A stretch of 64,000 nt of DNA. Origin: Datisca glomerata. Taxonomy: Eukaryota; Streptophyta; Magnoliopsida; Cucurbitales; Datiscaceae. Shown here in pieces: positions 38,940 to 51,344 of the stretch. Numbering within the stretch: the first letter of the stretch is position 1; every line of letters starts with the position of its first letter. The position numbers were made by a program, and so were the translations under genes. Where the stretch lies: the NCBI GenBank assembly GCA_003255025.1, contig QANY01009128.1, forward strand, positions 2,085,148-2,149,147. Direction: 5' to 3'. Under the pieces are notes generated by a model. It saw nothing but the letters and a program-made list of their open reading frames with translations. It was not told where the DNA came from and searched no databases.

Positions 38940-40222
38940 CAAAATTAACTTAGAAGGTATCTTTGTTAGTTAAATGTTGAGAAGGCTTCCTAAACATATT
39001 TTCCTAAAAACCTCTATTTCCTCTTGTGTTAACCAACATTTACGTGTGTTGAAATACTATATTTTACCATACAGATTGACCTTTTTGTTACTTTTCCACA
39101 ACTCAATCGGTAACAAGACATGGTAGACCTGCCAATAAATAATTAATAATAATATTTACATAAAAAGGCTATCTTACTTCTACAACTACTATAGGCATAT
39201 TTCAATTTACTGTTTGATTTGTTTACCTCTTTTCTAATCGTTGTGTTTTCATTATTGGTGTGGGCTGCAGTGGCATTTCTGGTGGTTGTCTCATTTTCTT
39301 CCATATAGGCTTTATCTTGAATCTAGGTTGCTTTTTCTTTCTCACGCATTATTTTTTGTTTGCTATAGTTGATGCTTGAGCTTCTTGTAACTTTTTGCTT
39401 TTCATTTCTTCTTCTTGTAAGAGAAATGTATTTAGTCTTCATGACATTAATATATGCTAGCAATTGCATAAATTAGTATTAAATGTAATATTTACCTGTG
39501 ATGTAGCGACTTTCATGAAGTTGTTTAATTTTTTCTCCAAACGTTTATGTTTTTGGGGATATATTGGTTTCTTGGCAATGTGTTTAGGCCTCATTTGCAT
39601 TTTCTACTGGATATATGCTTACTTACTATGAGTAAATAGATATATACTAATTCATGAATAATTATGTGTAAAATTAATCATGAGTGTGCTAGTAAACAGT
39701 AAATGACTATATGCTTAGATACTATAGGCTTATACTAATTTGCTATTTGAAGTCAGGAATATTGATCACTTGATATATAAGCATATATATGATTATATAC
39801 CTATGTGACATAATTTTTTAGAACTATATAGAGTGTGACAAACCTAATTCAAAGATCTTAAGAACAATATAGCAATAGATATATTCACAGAACTATATAT
39901 ACCCATATTATATTGTCATTTACTTATATGTATATAATTTATCAAACCTGATTATTTTCAAGTATTTGATATATACCAATAGTATATTATCCTTAACTTC
40001 ATACACATTTAGCAAATCAGATTCAGTCAGAAATTGGATTAATGCCTATAAAATATGTATATTTACTCACATGTTAAACACTAATTAAAACAGAAGATGA
40101 GAGAAGGCATATACAAGAAGCAATATAGATTTGTTATACAATTACTGTATATAGCAGAGATTCGAAAACAAATATGAAAACAGACTAAGCTTTGGAGGGA
40201 AGCAAAGAGAATCAACGCAAAA
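38940..40222. other. Transposon-internal sequence without a clear gene
   Basis: The minus strand shows a basic stretch (RPKHIAKKPIYPQKHKRLEK, about 39520-39590, and FKIKPIWKKMRQPPEMPLQP, about 39260-39330) that could be the C-terminal part of a transposon protein. The remainder is AT-rich. No family can be named. Confidence 0.4.
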
Positions 40223-40417
40223 TTACATGCCTAAAGGTTTAATAACACTAGAATTAAGGTTAAATACACGCCTAATTTTCCCATAAGCCTTTGTATCGTC
40301 TTCATCCTCTTCTATATTGGGAGCCAAGTAAAACCTAACATAACCCATCTCTGTTATTTTATACTCAACAACAACTGACAATTCAGAAGATAAGCAGATC
40401 GTTACCGTGTTTGGCAT
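40223..40417 (-). pseudogene. Captured C-terminal fragment of PCNA
   Basis: The frame contains [20 protein letters not shown] and [20 protein letters not shown], which is unmistakably the end of plant PCNA, the DNA-polymerase sliding clamp (in intact proteins DTVTISLSSELPVVVEYK and [14 protein letters not shown]). Only the last 40 or so PCNA residues are present. Sequence upstream is unrelated, and the frame runs past the normal C-terminus for about 20 residues ([14 protein letters not shown]). It sits at the edge of the Mutator-like region and near its palindromic end, so a transposon capture is likely. It is not a functional clamp gene. Confidence 0.9.
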
Positions 40418-40893
40418 AATCGAAAACAGACTTGAACGAAAATAAATTCAAACTAATAACACAGATTCAAACTGATGGCTTTGGATTTTACGAAAATACA
40501 TTCAAATCGATTCAAATAGTACATAGAAGTGATTTAATTCGTAAATATCACTTACAAATGAGATTCATGCGATTTAAGCTTTAGATGGAAGATTTCGCTC
40601 TACAGTTCTCCATAGTCTCCAATGGCCACTACTGCCTGAAGGTTTTTCTGTGTTTGTTGTTTTTGTTAAGGTTTCTCGATGAGGGTGGTTGCCGAAACCT
40701 TTTGGTTCTATTAATAATGAGGACATAATTGTCTATTCACTATAGTTCGTGGGTTTCAAAAATAGCAACCTTATAATTTTCGACTATTTGGGGAAACCTT
40801 ATAATTTTTCACTATTTGGGCAAAATACTATTTTTGACCATTTTTTTCTTAATTTTCCTATAATGGCTTATTTCCCCCAAAAATCAATATTTT

Positions 40894-40982
40894 ACTAGAT
40901 TGTGATCTACCGACTGTTAATATTAATGTTTGAATGCTCGATCATGGTTTAAATGAAATTTTTTGCTAGACCGGAGTCTAGT
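40894..40982. repeat. Palindromic 18-bp boxes near the MULE right edge
   Basis: Three boxes occur at 40894-40911 (ACTAGATTGTGATCTACC), 40936-40953 (GCTCGATCATGGTTTAAA) and 40965-40982 (GCTAGACCGGAGTCTAGT). Sequence around the last (GAAATTTTTTGCTA before the box, TGTGAAAAAGACCA beyond it) matches the element in P450 intron 2. Confidence 0.5.
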
Positions 40983-41050
40983 GCGAGTTAATCTTTTCTA
41001 ATTATTCATGTGAAAAAGACCATATTTCATTAAAAACGTTCAAAGATCTG

Positions 41051-41792
41051 GATTTTATTTTTCAATTCACAGAGTCCTCATAATTACGCTTACAAATTCA
41101 AGAGTTTCAGAAAAAATAGTTAGACTTCAAATTGTAGTTATAGAGACTAAACCACTAGAACAATTCATCTCATCAATATCATGCTCATTTGATTTCTGCA
41201 TTAATGAAATGATCAATTCATTTATCTACACATACTCTGCGTGTGTATTGTAAAAATTAATTGTCAATATAATTCTGTCTATTAAAGTAAAAAATGAAAA
41301 CTATACAATATTCTTTAAAAAATTTCCACATTTGCACTGGAGGTACTTACAAAAATCATGAGATTTGACTAGAAAGCCCATTTTTTTAATTACGTGAAAT
41401 TCATTTACAACACACAAATATAAACATACAAGAACATTAACATGAAATCCATTAACATTGTAAAACTGACCTGTATAAACAATGTAAGATATGTATTTCA
41501 TACAATAAAATTGATCAATACAGCCAATAAAATTCATCAATACACACTAAGATATGTATTTAGTGTGTTGATGACCAACAATGTGCAATCCATATCAGCT
41601 TCGTCTCTCTGTAGAAACAATATAGTGTCGTTGCGGTGGCTCGCTCAACCGCGGTTGCGGAAACGGTAATCTTTGGCTTACATTTAACCTTCTTGTTATT
41701 CAACATTATAAAGAACAAGTATAATGAAATAGCAGATAACAGTTCTTTTATCATCCATTTGGTGCTGATATGGATTTTAAACTGTCAAGATA
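41051..41792. other. Spacer 3' of VPS22
   Basis: AT-rich sequence holding the VPS22 3' UTR near 41700-41792. A short repeated phrase (AAGATATGTATTT, near 41487 and 41550) is visible. Open frames here show no family resemblance. Confidence 0.5.
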
Positions 41793-44700
41793 TCATGCAT
41801 CAACAGCAAAAGAAGAAGAGATGGGAGATACACAGGGAAACCAGTAGCGACGTTTATAGTCTCTATGTCCATCATCGATCATGGCAAGACCATCCTGTAC
41901 CAATAAACAAGGTTTTGTGAACCTACCGTTACAATACTGTCACAGAAGACAAAAACTGGAGAGTGAAACAGCTTACCTTTAGTAAAGTATCAAGGGCATC
42001 TATTGCTCTACCAGAGGTCCACGAAAGTCGTCTCTCTACCTCATCCACAGTCACAAAACCTTGAGCCTGGAAGATCAGGATTGATTATTGTATAAAGGCA
42101 TAGCAGTGGAAATTACCAACAGGTTGTCAATTACTATTTTCACAAAAACATTAGAAAGCCCGTCCTTTATCACTTGACGGTGAATTAGATATGTGGTTAA
42201 ACAGTTTCATTTGAAGACGAAAGAAACCCCAAAACCTCAACCAACCATGTCTACAAACTTACTTTAAAATACACTTGGTTACCACATCTTGTTTAAGACT
42301 CTTCTTTTTCACAAAATCAGCCTATGGCATAACTGGATCCTGATTAGTGATTACCATCACTGAGTAGGTCCAGCTAGAGCATGCCACCCATTTAAACTCA
42401 AAATGGGCAAGTGGAAATATTATAGCAAGACTACTCAGTGATGCTCTTGCTAGGTGATGCAAGGATAAGGAGAGTTGAAGTTGATACAAGTGAACACCAG
42501 ATGGTAAGAAAGCAAGAGCATAGAAACCTACAAATTATCATCTCTAGTCCAGTTCAGTCCTGAGGACCACAAATCAGAAAAACATCCCCAGAACAAGAAG
42601 TTTTGATTAAAATGAAATTTTCCAGAATGATTTTTTAGTAGAGCGAAAATTAAATAGTAATAACCTGGGCCAGCTCTAGAATTTCATTGTGGTCCTTGTT
42701 TAACTCAGTTGGAACAGACCGAACAAGCTTTTTCTTTCCGACAGAAATAACCTCAAAACCACTTCCCATTACCTGAAAAGTGCATACAATGTTTTAGAAT
42801 ACCAATGTACCCTGTTCATACTTAAATTGCAAAATAAAAGAAACTATAGCAAGAAGAATATAATTTCCATAAGTTACAGAGCAAAATATTTTATAGAATT
42901 ACGCAACCATCAGAAATAAGCAAATAAGCAGTATGCAATAATTCATTGCTGGTCCTCCAACAATAAATTTGCATAATCTATAAATTTAAGAAATGAGCCG
43001 TTACCTTTCTACAGAATAGAGTTGGACCTCTTCCAGCAAGATGACATACAAAGCTAAAAGCTATTGCAATTTTATAGTTCCCGTGTAACTTTGAAAGAAG
43101 TACTTGTATTTGAGGGGATCATATTAATCAGAATCGTATTGGATAGATTAATATCTAGGTTATATTAAACTGACAAGTATGAAGATTTTGTGTCCAGGCA
43201 AACAAATCTAGACTATTAAGACCAAAACGACGACGGAAAAAATGCAAAGAGCCGGATTCTTAACAAGCGCTAAAGAAACTCAGAAAATATGTGTATTTAT
43301 CATCTGATCCTATATTGTTAAAAAACATAAATAGCAGAAGACTTGTTTTACAAAGGATCTTGTACCATAAATAACATAAGACTTGTACCCATATTGTTTC
43401 TGAGACATATTTCTAAACATCATAAGCCACCATTACTTTTTTTATTTCTGGGGGGGGGGGGGTGTTTCACTCACAAGAAGGCAAAAACTAAATACAGATA
43501 AGGACCTTCAGCTTACTGATAGCTCGCAGGCAGTCATCTTCAGAAACAACTTCACGATCACTTTTTCGTTTCTGACGAAGCAGATTGCATAGATCCTGCA
43601 GGTTGATTAGACCTCCATTATGGGGTCTTGTCGCCAAGCAAATCTCAACAATTTGCACTCCTGTCTAGCATAGTAGGTAGAACTTAACATATACTTATAT
43701 TAGTAGCTAATAAAAACAGAAGTGCATGACAAGACGGAGTAAGCAGACTAAGTTTCAATCTTTCTCTCACTCACGCCACCCCTTTACTTTCTTCCACTGC
43801 AAGGTCATTAGGGAAATTACAGGATTATCTTTGTTTACATTTTTTTAGCCAAACTCAATTGATGTTTTAAGTTTATAGCCCTTGAGCCAAGTGAAGTAAA
43901 TATTCCTGATGCATTGACTACCCACAATGTTCAGCATAAACGCATCCCTCATTCTCACACACTAGATATGTCAAAGACTTCAAAAACGTGACAAGGTCAT
44001 GATGATACCAACCGAGTTCATAATAGAAATCACCAATTCCTAACAGCTCTGCCCAGAATCCCTTGTTTGATGCTAAGGGGTCCACTCCAACTTTAGCACA
44101 CATCTCATGGAACTGCGATCTAAAAGCAGGATTCTTGCTTATATCTTTCTGTACCAGCCATGTAAAAGCTATCATTATTATCACTTTAGTTATACATCAA
44201 ATCATAATAGAAGATACTCTAATAAATTGTAACTACAATTCAACTGTTTAGTAATTAGCTTCTCGATCTTAAATCATGCATAAAGATGAATCCAAAATTC
44301 ATACAATAGAGTTTTTTTATCAGTGATACAATAGACCTATTGCAAACACAAGGGATCGAAACTATTCTTATAGGATATTGGCATTTCTCTACAGCATTAA
44401 CAAGGATTTATTCTTATTTATATTGTATTACAATGGCCACAATACACAAATCCATGGACCTACTTTTTATCCCAAAAAGATCAATTTTCTTCTGAACAAT
44501 TTTACAAGTACATGTAACAAATTGACAAGTCAATATCAATGATTTCTCCAACGAAATTTGATCAACTCTGAGAATATCTGAACAGGCATAAGGTATTCAA
44601 CTTCTACAATTATTAATTATTCAGAAAGTCTATCTTTACAACGACAAGTACGAAGACGATCAAACTACGTTATATCGCAAAACCATACGGACCTTGTGTT

Positions 44701-45032
44701 TCCGAGCGAATTCCTCTAACTGCGAGCGAAAAGTGGTGAGCTGTTCCTTCATCATATCGGTTCTGATCTTAGCTACATTTTCACCAAGCAAGCGATATTG
44801 ATCCTACACAAAATCACAAATAAAATTTTAGCAAAAAAGTAAACTATGAATTCCATCACATCTAGTAATAACCCAAAAAAGAACTGTGGATATGCAGTCT
44901 GCCGGAACGACAAAGGAAACAGGAAGCAAAATAACTGACTGAATAGGAAAAAAAAAAAACAAAGTTCGAAAAGAAACCGACCCTAGCTGCAGCAGCTGTC
45001 TTTAAACCTCCAATTCCAGGTCGCCTCCTCAT
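41793..45032 (-). CDS. VPS22: ESCRT-II subunit VPS22/SNF8
   Basis: Seven minus-strand exons join in frame: 45032-44982, 44803-44693, 44148-44013, 43660-43506, 42772-42665, 42066-41977 and 41894-41793, giving 250 residues, the usual length. VPS22 is the central subunit of ESCRT-II, which with VPS25 and VPS36 sorts ubiquitinated membrane proteins into multivesicular bodies on endosomes. The start [10 protein letters not shown] is the conserved N-terminus. It is followed by a coiled region ([20 protein letters not shown]), [20 protein letters not shown], and two winged-helix domains ([39 protein letters not shown]). The C-terminus [12 protein letters not shown] matches the family. All borders are GT/AG and no break is seen. 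A poly-G run lies in intron 4. Confidence 0.95.
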
Positions 45033-45829
45033 TATTTCTCTTTAGCTCTATGTGAGCTGACGCTTGTTCTCTGTTCTCGTTTTCTCCCAGAACGCTTCTC
45101 TGGGGAATAATATCGACTCTGGGAACGACTCGGTAGCTGGTGGAGATGAAATCGGTCTTATAAAACGTTATGGTAACAAGTATCAACAATCAGAGTGGCG
45201 CCGCGGAAGCGTGGTGGTGGGCCCATAACCCACAGGTCCCAAGATTGAAAACTGGCTCTGATAGTAGACAATATTCTCCAACTCCAATTTTCTTCTTTTG
45301 TTGCCCTTTTCGACTTTATAAGTTGAATTGAGTTTAATCCAAAATGAAAATCTCGCTCTGATATGATCTCTCTAATGTCGGGAAAATTTTTACATTGTAT
45401 TTCCTTTCTAATTGGCTGAATAAGTCTCCATCTACTTCTTCTACTTTCCCCTTTCTCCTTTCCTCATTTCTTTCATTTGACTTCAAATCTAGGGCATGTG
45501 AACAGATCCAACGATTTTCCTACCTCTCAAACAGCTCCTCCACCAACGACTCTACTATCAGCGATTCCTCTTTCTGTTGTGCCTTCATCAGCTCCAGTCG
45601 CATCTCCCACATTGAGGACACTAGCTCCGTAAAAAAACCGGTTCACCTAGACAACCACCACCATCTAACAAGAAGATCGAAGGTTCTAGTCTTTGCCTTC
45701 ATCTCTTTGTGTTCTGATCTCCCCTCTCTCTTTGGGTAAGTATCATCCGCTCTTTCTCAAACGTTTATTCTCTGTACAAGAAAAATTTACTCTCTAGTTT
45801 CAGTTTTCATGTTCAAAGTATGTTTCTCC

Positions 45830-46030
45830 CTATTTTTCGAAGACCTGGACGAAATGTGTTTCTCCCTTCGCGAACGACCAGAAGCTAGGGCACGAGAAAG
45901 GTACACTCCTCTTCTTTCAATCTCTCTTAGCACCCCGTTTTTCATTAATTTCAATCTGCAATACTCTCTGGACTAAGTTTGCTTCTCCCTCCGCGAACGA
46001 TTGAAAGTTAGGGCATGCGAACGATTAATT
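45830..46030. repeat. Degenerate ~123-bp duplication
   Basis: GTTTCTCCCTTCGCGAACGA followed by CTAGGGCACG (45859-45895) is echoed by GCTTCTCCCTCCGCGAACGA and TTAGGGCATG (45981-46018). A weaker third echo (TCTAGGGCATGTGAAC) is near 45489. It could be the remains of a tandem duplication or of a repeat family. Confidence 0.5.
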
Positions 46031-46849
46031 TCGTCATGTCTGAGTTAATTCTGGTCGTTTCTCAGTAGTCTCAGAAGTCCAGTCACAAAGCTCAAAGCAA
46101 AAGCTCCCACACGAAGCTCGCCTAGAAGAAATCTCAGAATTTTCTTCTTGTCATGGGTAAAATCTGAGAATAAACAAAATCTAGTGATGAAAGTTATTTC
46201 TTAGTTACTTGAGTTAATGGACTTCACCCATCTTAAAGGACTTTTGAGTTATTTTTGAGTTAGTGGTTGTTCCTTGCCTGATTCCATGGCTATTTTCTAA
46301 GCTTTGGTTTCTTTAGGATTTCATAGTTCTTAATTTATGTAAATGATTATATCATAATTTTGTATGTTCAATTAGTAGTGCTTAGCTACTTGTTGCAGCA
46401 TGTAAAATGTTAATCTCTTAGAAGAAACATGTAGGAAATTCCCTGCAATACTAATTTTTCTTCTTCTCTTTGATTCTGCTTTTATTGTTCCGTTCGGATA
46501 ATTTTAAATTTTTTGTTCATGGGAGGACAATCGAGCTAATTAGGAATCTCTAACATGAAGTTTCAGTTAATTAGTTCTCAAACAATGATATACATAAAGA
46601 AGAAAGGTAAAGAACATGAAATTGTGCCTTTGCTGTATGAATATATAATTGTTTTCTAGTATTCTGAGGATGGAACTCTTGTTTGAAAGCATTAATGTTT
46701 TTATTTCATAACCAAATCTATTGTGTATTGAAGGACTGCACAATGCTTGTTATGCTTCCCTAGCTCCTTATAGACTTGGGACATTTTTCTTCTTCTTCTT
46801 AAAGAGGCTCGTGTACGCCATTGTTTGAGGCCATCCTCACTAGTTTTGT

Positions 46850-47270
46850 AACAACCTGTGTGATTTTGTACTTAAATTAATTAACATTAATCAAGCCATA
46901 CAAATTGTGTTTAATTTTTTTTGAAAAAGATATATAGGTCATTTAGTTTGAGTAGCTGCAGCTTCACTGAGAGGTCAGTTTATATCCTTTTCCCGACCCT
47001 TTGGAATAATATAATTGCAAAGGGTTACTTCCTTTCAAGTATTCTTCCTTGCCAAATTTAATGTCTTCAGGAAAATAATTAAAAGAATATTTTCTTTAAG
47101 TGTATGTTTTTATCAAATTAAAATTGACATGCAAGCAACCAATTGGTTTGCAAGAATTATTTCATATAGTCAACATATAATACATTCTCTAAGAAGAGAT
47201 AGAAATGGGTGTGTCATAATTGTCTTAAACATATAGGCTTAATTAATGTTAATCTACACAGTCTCACCTA
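46850..47270. repeat. Possible ~400-bp MITE with inverted ends
   Basis: ATTAACATTAATCAAGCC (46880-46897) matches the reverse complement of 47236-47253 at 17 of 18 bases, and both copies have CTGTGT further outward. The AT-rich interval between codes for nothing. The spacing and symmetry suggest a small inverted-repeat element, but no target duplication was established. Confidence 0.35.
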
Positions 47271-48540
47271 AAAATATTTGTTAATGCTATTGTGGTATGG
47301 ATCTCAAATGGTCAAGAGTTTATTCTCATTATTCCAATGGAACCTAAAAGTGAGAATATAGTTCGTTATAATTTTATCTGTTGACGCAGAGTTTTTTTTT
47401 CTATAAACAATGGATATAGTTAACCATCTATTTGGTATATTTTCTGGGGTTGCTTTTGTATATGAACGATTCATGTTTTTCAGTGACATTTTTGTGTAAT
47501 GCTTATTTACTTCATTATTTATGCTTTGGCAAAAGGGTTGGATTATGTTCATGTCTTAATGTTGTGGGTTGCTATTGAGAAATAAGATTACTATTTTGTT
47601 ATAGTTAGAATAGATTTACTTGAGAACATAACATTGGTTTGAAGTTGGATTTTCACCAAATTATAAAAATGTATCATTATTTTTTTGTAGTGAAACCTCT
47701 TGATTATTGGTCATCAATAGGGAAGGCTTGTCGGCATTGACAAAGTTGGTAGTCATTTACTTTTAAAATGTGAACTCGTATAAGAATCTATGTCTCAATA
47801 CCATTATATTGAATTGGATTTACTTAATCAAATGGAACTTGTTATATTGTAGACTAGTTTCTCATTTTTTGCCTTTTAATATTTTTATACGGAATATTGT
47901 AGTTGGAATGAGATATTATTTGAGGTTATTTTCTTTCATAGAAACTATGTTATTTCAGATGTATGTTTGTTATTAAATGAACATCATTGTACATGTTATC
48001 CTTCAAGCAATCAAATAAAAGAAAAAAATCATATTTTAGGGAGAACTAAATGATCAACATCATTTTTTGTATGATTATAGAGATTTTCACATTTATAGAG
48101 TTTTTAACTAGCTTACCTACGTGGTGAAAATTTACTCATATGAATATTTTAACATGAATTGTAAAAAAACTTGAAGAAGAGCATGTTGCAACTAGAGCAA
48201 CTAAGTTTTTTACATTCTTTAAATTCTTTACATAATCATATTTTTGTGAAATCTTGCGTCGATTTTCGCAAGCCATTGACATTCACATCATATTTATCAT
48301 TTATTAAGATTGGTGATATATGTCACTTTCAATTAATTCGTTATCTCAAATAGTCATTGCATAAACATGATTAATAATATAATATAGGTAAATGTATACA
48401 AAAACATAATATTATGGACATTAATTTAATGGTATATAGGACCTTAGCATTATTACTAGATGATGCTCAATCCGTTATAAATTAGTATCAGTGATAAGAA
48501 GACATTGTCACATGACTAAATTTTAATATAGTAACATATA

Positions 48541-50230
48541 TTTCAGATGACTAACACAAATATGAACGAAAAGAAGGCACGTAATGGTTTCTTTGAATAT
48601 TTGTAAGTAAATAATGAGACCATCAATTTAGTGTTACATATTTTCAATCAATCGTTGCAATGTTAATATTATTTTTTATAATTAAAATAGTGAGAAATAA
48701 TGTGCTAAAATTAGGGTGACAAGTGGAGAGATTAGGGGTGTTGAAGTAAGTATGTTTAAACAAATATTACAGTATAACATGGAATTGATAAATTTTGATT
48801 AAGTGAGTTTATGATATGCAGACACAAATAGATCTAGGTAAATTGTGGAAAAATATGACAAAAGAAGCGAAACTCAAATATTTCGAGGACAATGAAATCC
48901 ATGCCCGTGAAAGCGGAGCAGAACAATCCGATCCTAGTCATCCGAGAAGGTCTGTCTTTAAACGGAAGTTACTCACATGTTGTACACTCGAGAAATTTAC
49001 GGATCTTGTTGCAAATGTTGATGGGGGAAGATGAGAGTGGTCGTGGAGATGGGATTCAAAGGGTCGTTGGATATTAAATGTCACAAGGTGAAGAGGAACT
49101 TCTTGCAGCGACTATTATGTTACTTCGATCTAGCCACATGCACGTTGAATGTCCATGGGTCGACATTCAAAATCACTGTAAATGATGTGTTCTATACTGG
49201 GCATCTTTGACGGTGGGCATGAGATCAAATTCGACGGTGATGCGAATGAGATAAAAGACCTAAAGGTGAAGTGGTTGAACGCCAAAGGTGATATCCGGTG
49301 AACGACTTGGTAAAATTCTTGATTGATGAGTCTAATGGTGACTGTTAGAGGTAAGCCTTTATGTTGTACAATGTCGGGGTTTTGTTATCTCCTCGATCAA
49401 AACCAATCGTCAGTCATTCACGGTTGCAAGTTGTGAAGTGACCCGCGACCATCCAACAGAAGAATTGGGCTTCTGCTTGTTTAAAGATTTTATGGATGGT
49501 GTCGCGAGATATCAAAACAACCACCACAATAGCATTACCGGATGCTTGTTATTTATACAGGTAATATATTTTGTGTACATTGGTATCACTTTCACATTAT
49601 CACATACACATATTTGCTAATAAGTTCATTTCGATGCAGTTCTTTTATTTAGAGAAGTTGGCATGTGCTGCCAACTATGTTGACTTGAACCAGCCTTTGC
49701 CGTTAAGGTGAAATGACATGGCCGTTGCAAAAATAATTTATTTTATAAAATCAAGGTGAGGAGAAGCTTGACCTAAAAGTTGTGCGGTAAGCGTTTTAGA
49801 ATCGCGCAAGCCATTCCAGTGACCGCGAGGTTTGGGAGGACCGCGGGCGTAAGCACATTCGCAAGGACGCGTGTGCAAATCTACTTGAAGAGCAAGTCGT
49901 CGAGCTAGGTGCTTTAAGTACACAAGCGATCGCTCTTCAGGCGGAGTCCAGCTCCATGAGAGCGGATATTTCACAATTAGTGGAGGTACAGAGAAAGATG
50001 ATGGCTGTCTCAAAGAAGATGTGCACAACATTGATGGGTCTTTTGGAATAGGACACTGGTAAGTCTCGATTCCAAGACGATGAGCCACGCGTCACCCAGA
50101 CTCAAGATAAAGAACAAGGAGATTTTGATGAAGATATGAGTCCTTCCCACGAAGAAGAGCTACCGGTCTCTTCATCACTTTTATATAAAGGTGATAATGA
50201 TGAAATGTGCATCCAGTTGGTTCATTAAAT
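48541..50230 (+). pseudogene. Transposon-associated protein pseudogene (DUF1985/Ulp1-type element)
   Basis: Several frames read a plant transposon accessory protein. VEMGFKGSLDIKCHKVKRNF and TCTLNVHGSTFKITVNDVFY (about 49035-49200) match the pattern of a domain often fused to Ulp1-type proteases in Mutator- or CACTA-like elements. FCLFKDFMDGVARYQNNHH with GCLLFIQ (49468-49560) and FFYLEKLACAANYVDLNQPL (about 49640-49700) continue it. Stops and frameshifts separate the pieces, and no protease catalytic triad is readable. The element type is inferred from the general look of such proteins. Confidence 0.6.
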
Positions 50231-50612
50231 ATGTAGTGAGATTCACCAAATACGTACTAATTAATAAATCTTGAAGGAGTTCACCAAATATGTACTGGAG
50301 TCACCAAATATATATTGATGTTCATCAAATATGTAGTGAAGTTCACCAAATATGTACAAATTAATAATCTTGGAGGGGTTCACCAAATATGTATCGGGGT
50401 TCACGAAATACGTACTGGGGTTTACGAAATACGTAAAAAATTGACTTGTACATATTTGATGAATCTCATCACGTATTTGGTGAAGCTCATTACGTATTTG
50501 GTGAATCCCTTCAAGAATTATTAATTTGTATGTATTTGGTGAACTTCATCACATATTTGATGAACCGCAATACATATTTGATGAATCCCTATACATATTT
50601 AGTGAAAGAAAA
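50224..50612. repeat. Fold-back of short TTCACCAAATA-type repeats
   Basis: From about 50240 to 50432 the unit TTCACCAAATATGTACT (roughly 21 bp) recurs with variation. From about 50448 to 50605 the complementary unit (ATATTTGGTGAA) recurs. The two arms also share the larger phrase ACAAATTAATAATCTTG/AAGAATTATTAATTTG, so they are an imperfect inverted repeat of about 160 bp per arm around a centre near 50440. A transcript would fold into a long hairpin. No coding potential. Confidence 0.82.
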
Positions 50613-51256
50613 ATAATTTTTGTTTACCTGTTGGGCTTGTGTGGCCCAGATTGCTACAAAAGCAATCCAAAGGCCACAATGGCCTAGCACTTATGGCGAA
50701 GAAAAAGAAAAGGAAAATTATAAGATTCACCACTTTTGGAGAGTAACTCTACATAAATGTCCATTTTTTTAATATTACAGATGTGGTCTTTTTTTACAAG
50801 TGACATTGGCCTTGAAAAAATTTCCCTTTTTGCCCTTGTCTACCTCACATAGTTTTGGCCTCTGGGATTTTGCACAGCAGTCATGTCTTCCCCAAATAGC
50901 TTCTGCCACTTCACGCTCACCGCCGCCTGCTCGTCGCCTTTCTGTCTCTATTTTCCTTGATGTGTGTTGTTGGTCGGCGACATCCATCCCTCCCTCGCTG
51001 TTCTTCTTTGAGTTTTTAGAAAAAAATAATAAAATTAACTATTAGTGTGCTGTTAGGGTTAAAATTGGTTGTTTGTACAGAAGTTAATGTGTTGTTAGTA
51101 TTTCGTTCTTGGATCTAAAGTTTTTTTTTCTGATTATTTATTGAATCTAAGATTTTTCTAGTTTTTTTGCGCGAGATTTTTTGGTTTTTGTGTGAGTTTT
51201 CTGGGTTTCTAGATAAATCTTTTAATTTTTTTCAGAAAATTGTAAGATGTTGTGAT
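50613..51256. other. Spacer
   Basis: No gene is recognised. Short frames on both strands around 50775-51045 overlap each other and have no family resemblance. Confidence 0.45.
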
Positions 51257-51344
51257 ATCAAAATTAAATACCGTACGTACCAAAATTAGATATCGTACGT
51301 ATCAAAATTAGATATCGTACGTACCAAAATTAGATACCGTACGC
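51257..51344. repeat. Four tandem 22-bp units
   Basis: Units start at 51257, 51279, 51301 and 51323 with consensus ACCAAAATTAGATATCGTAC plus GT. They differ at one to three positions each. Each carries GTACGT/ACGTAC, a small palindrome. Confidence 0.93.

Larger units (their letters stand above)
33930..41050 (+). mobile_element. Possible decayed Mutator-like element with nested insertions
   Basis: A MULE transposase pseudogene (35130-36850) lies between two distant segments that can be partly aligned in inverted orientation: 33942-33985 (ACTAAATCACGGTGTAGT then CAAAAGTATTTTGGG) and the reverse complement of 40875-40911 (GTAGATCACAATCTAGT then AAAATATTGATTTTTGGGGG). I infer a large element whose ends carry the palindromic boxes. 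Inside are a complete hAT insertion and a PCNA fragment. The ends are diverged and no target duplication was identified, so the outline is tentative. Confidence 0.4.
45033..48540. other. Large intergenic region with degenerate repeats
   Basis: Upstream of VPS22 lie its promoter and then about 3.4 kb of AT-rich sequence. An open frame at 45395-45739 (+) is Ser/Phe-rich without a recognisable domain, so I leave it uncalled. Degenerate repeats near 45.8-46.0 kb and an inverted-repeat pair near 46.9/47.2 kb are listed separately. I see no gene. Confidence 0.5.

Noticed and set aside
43450..43462. Poly-G run in VPS22 intron 4 as a structural element
   Set aside because: It is a short homopolymer in an intron; there is no evidence of G-quadruplex design, and such runs are prone to sequencing error.
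45395..45739. 114-codon Ser-rich frame upstream of VPS22
   Set aside because: There is no domain, homologue or splice context I recognise, and the composition is low-complexity.
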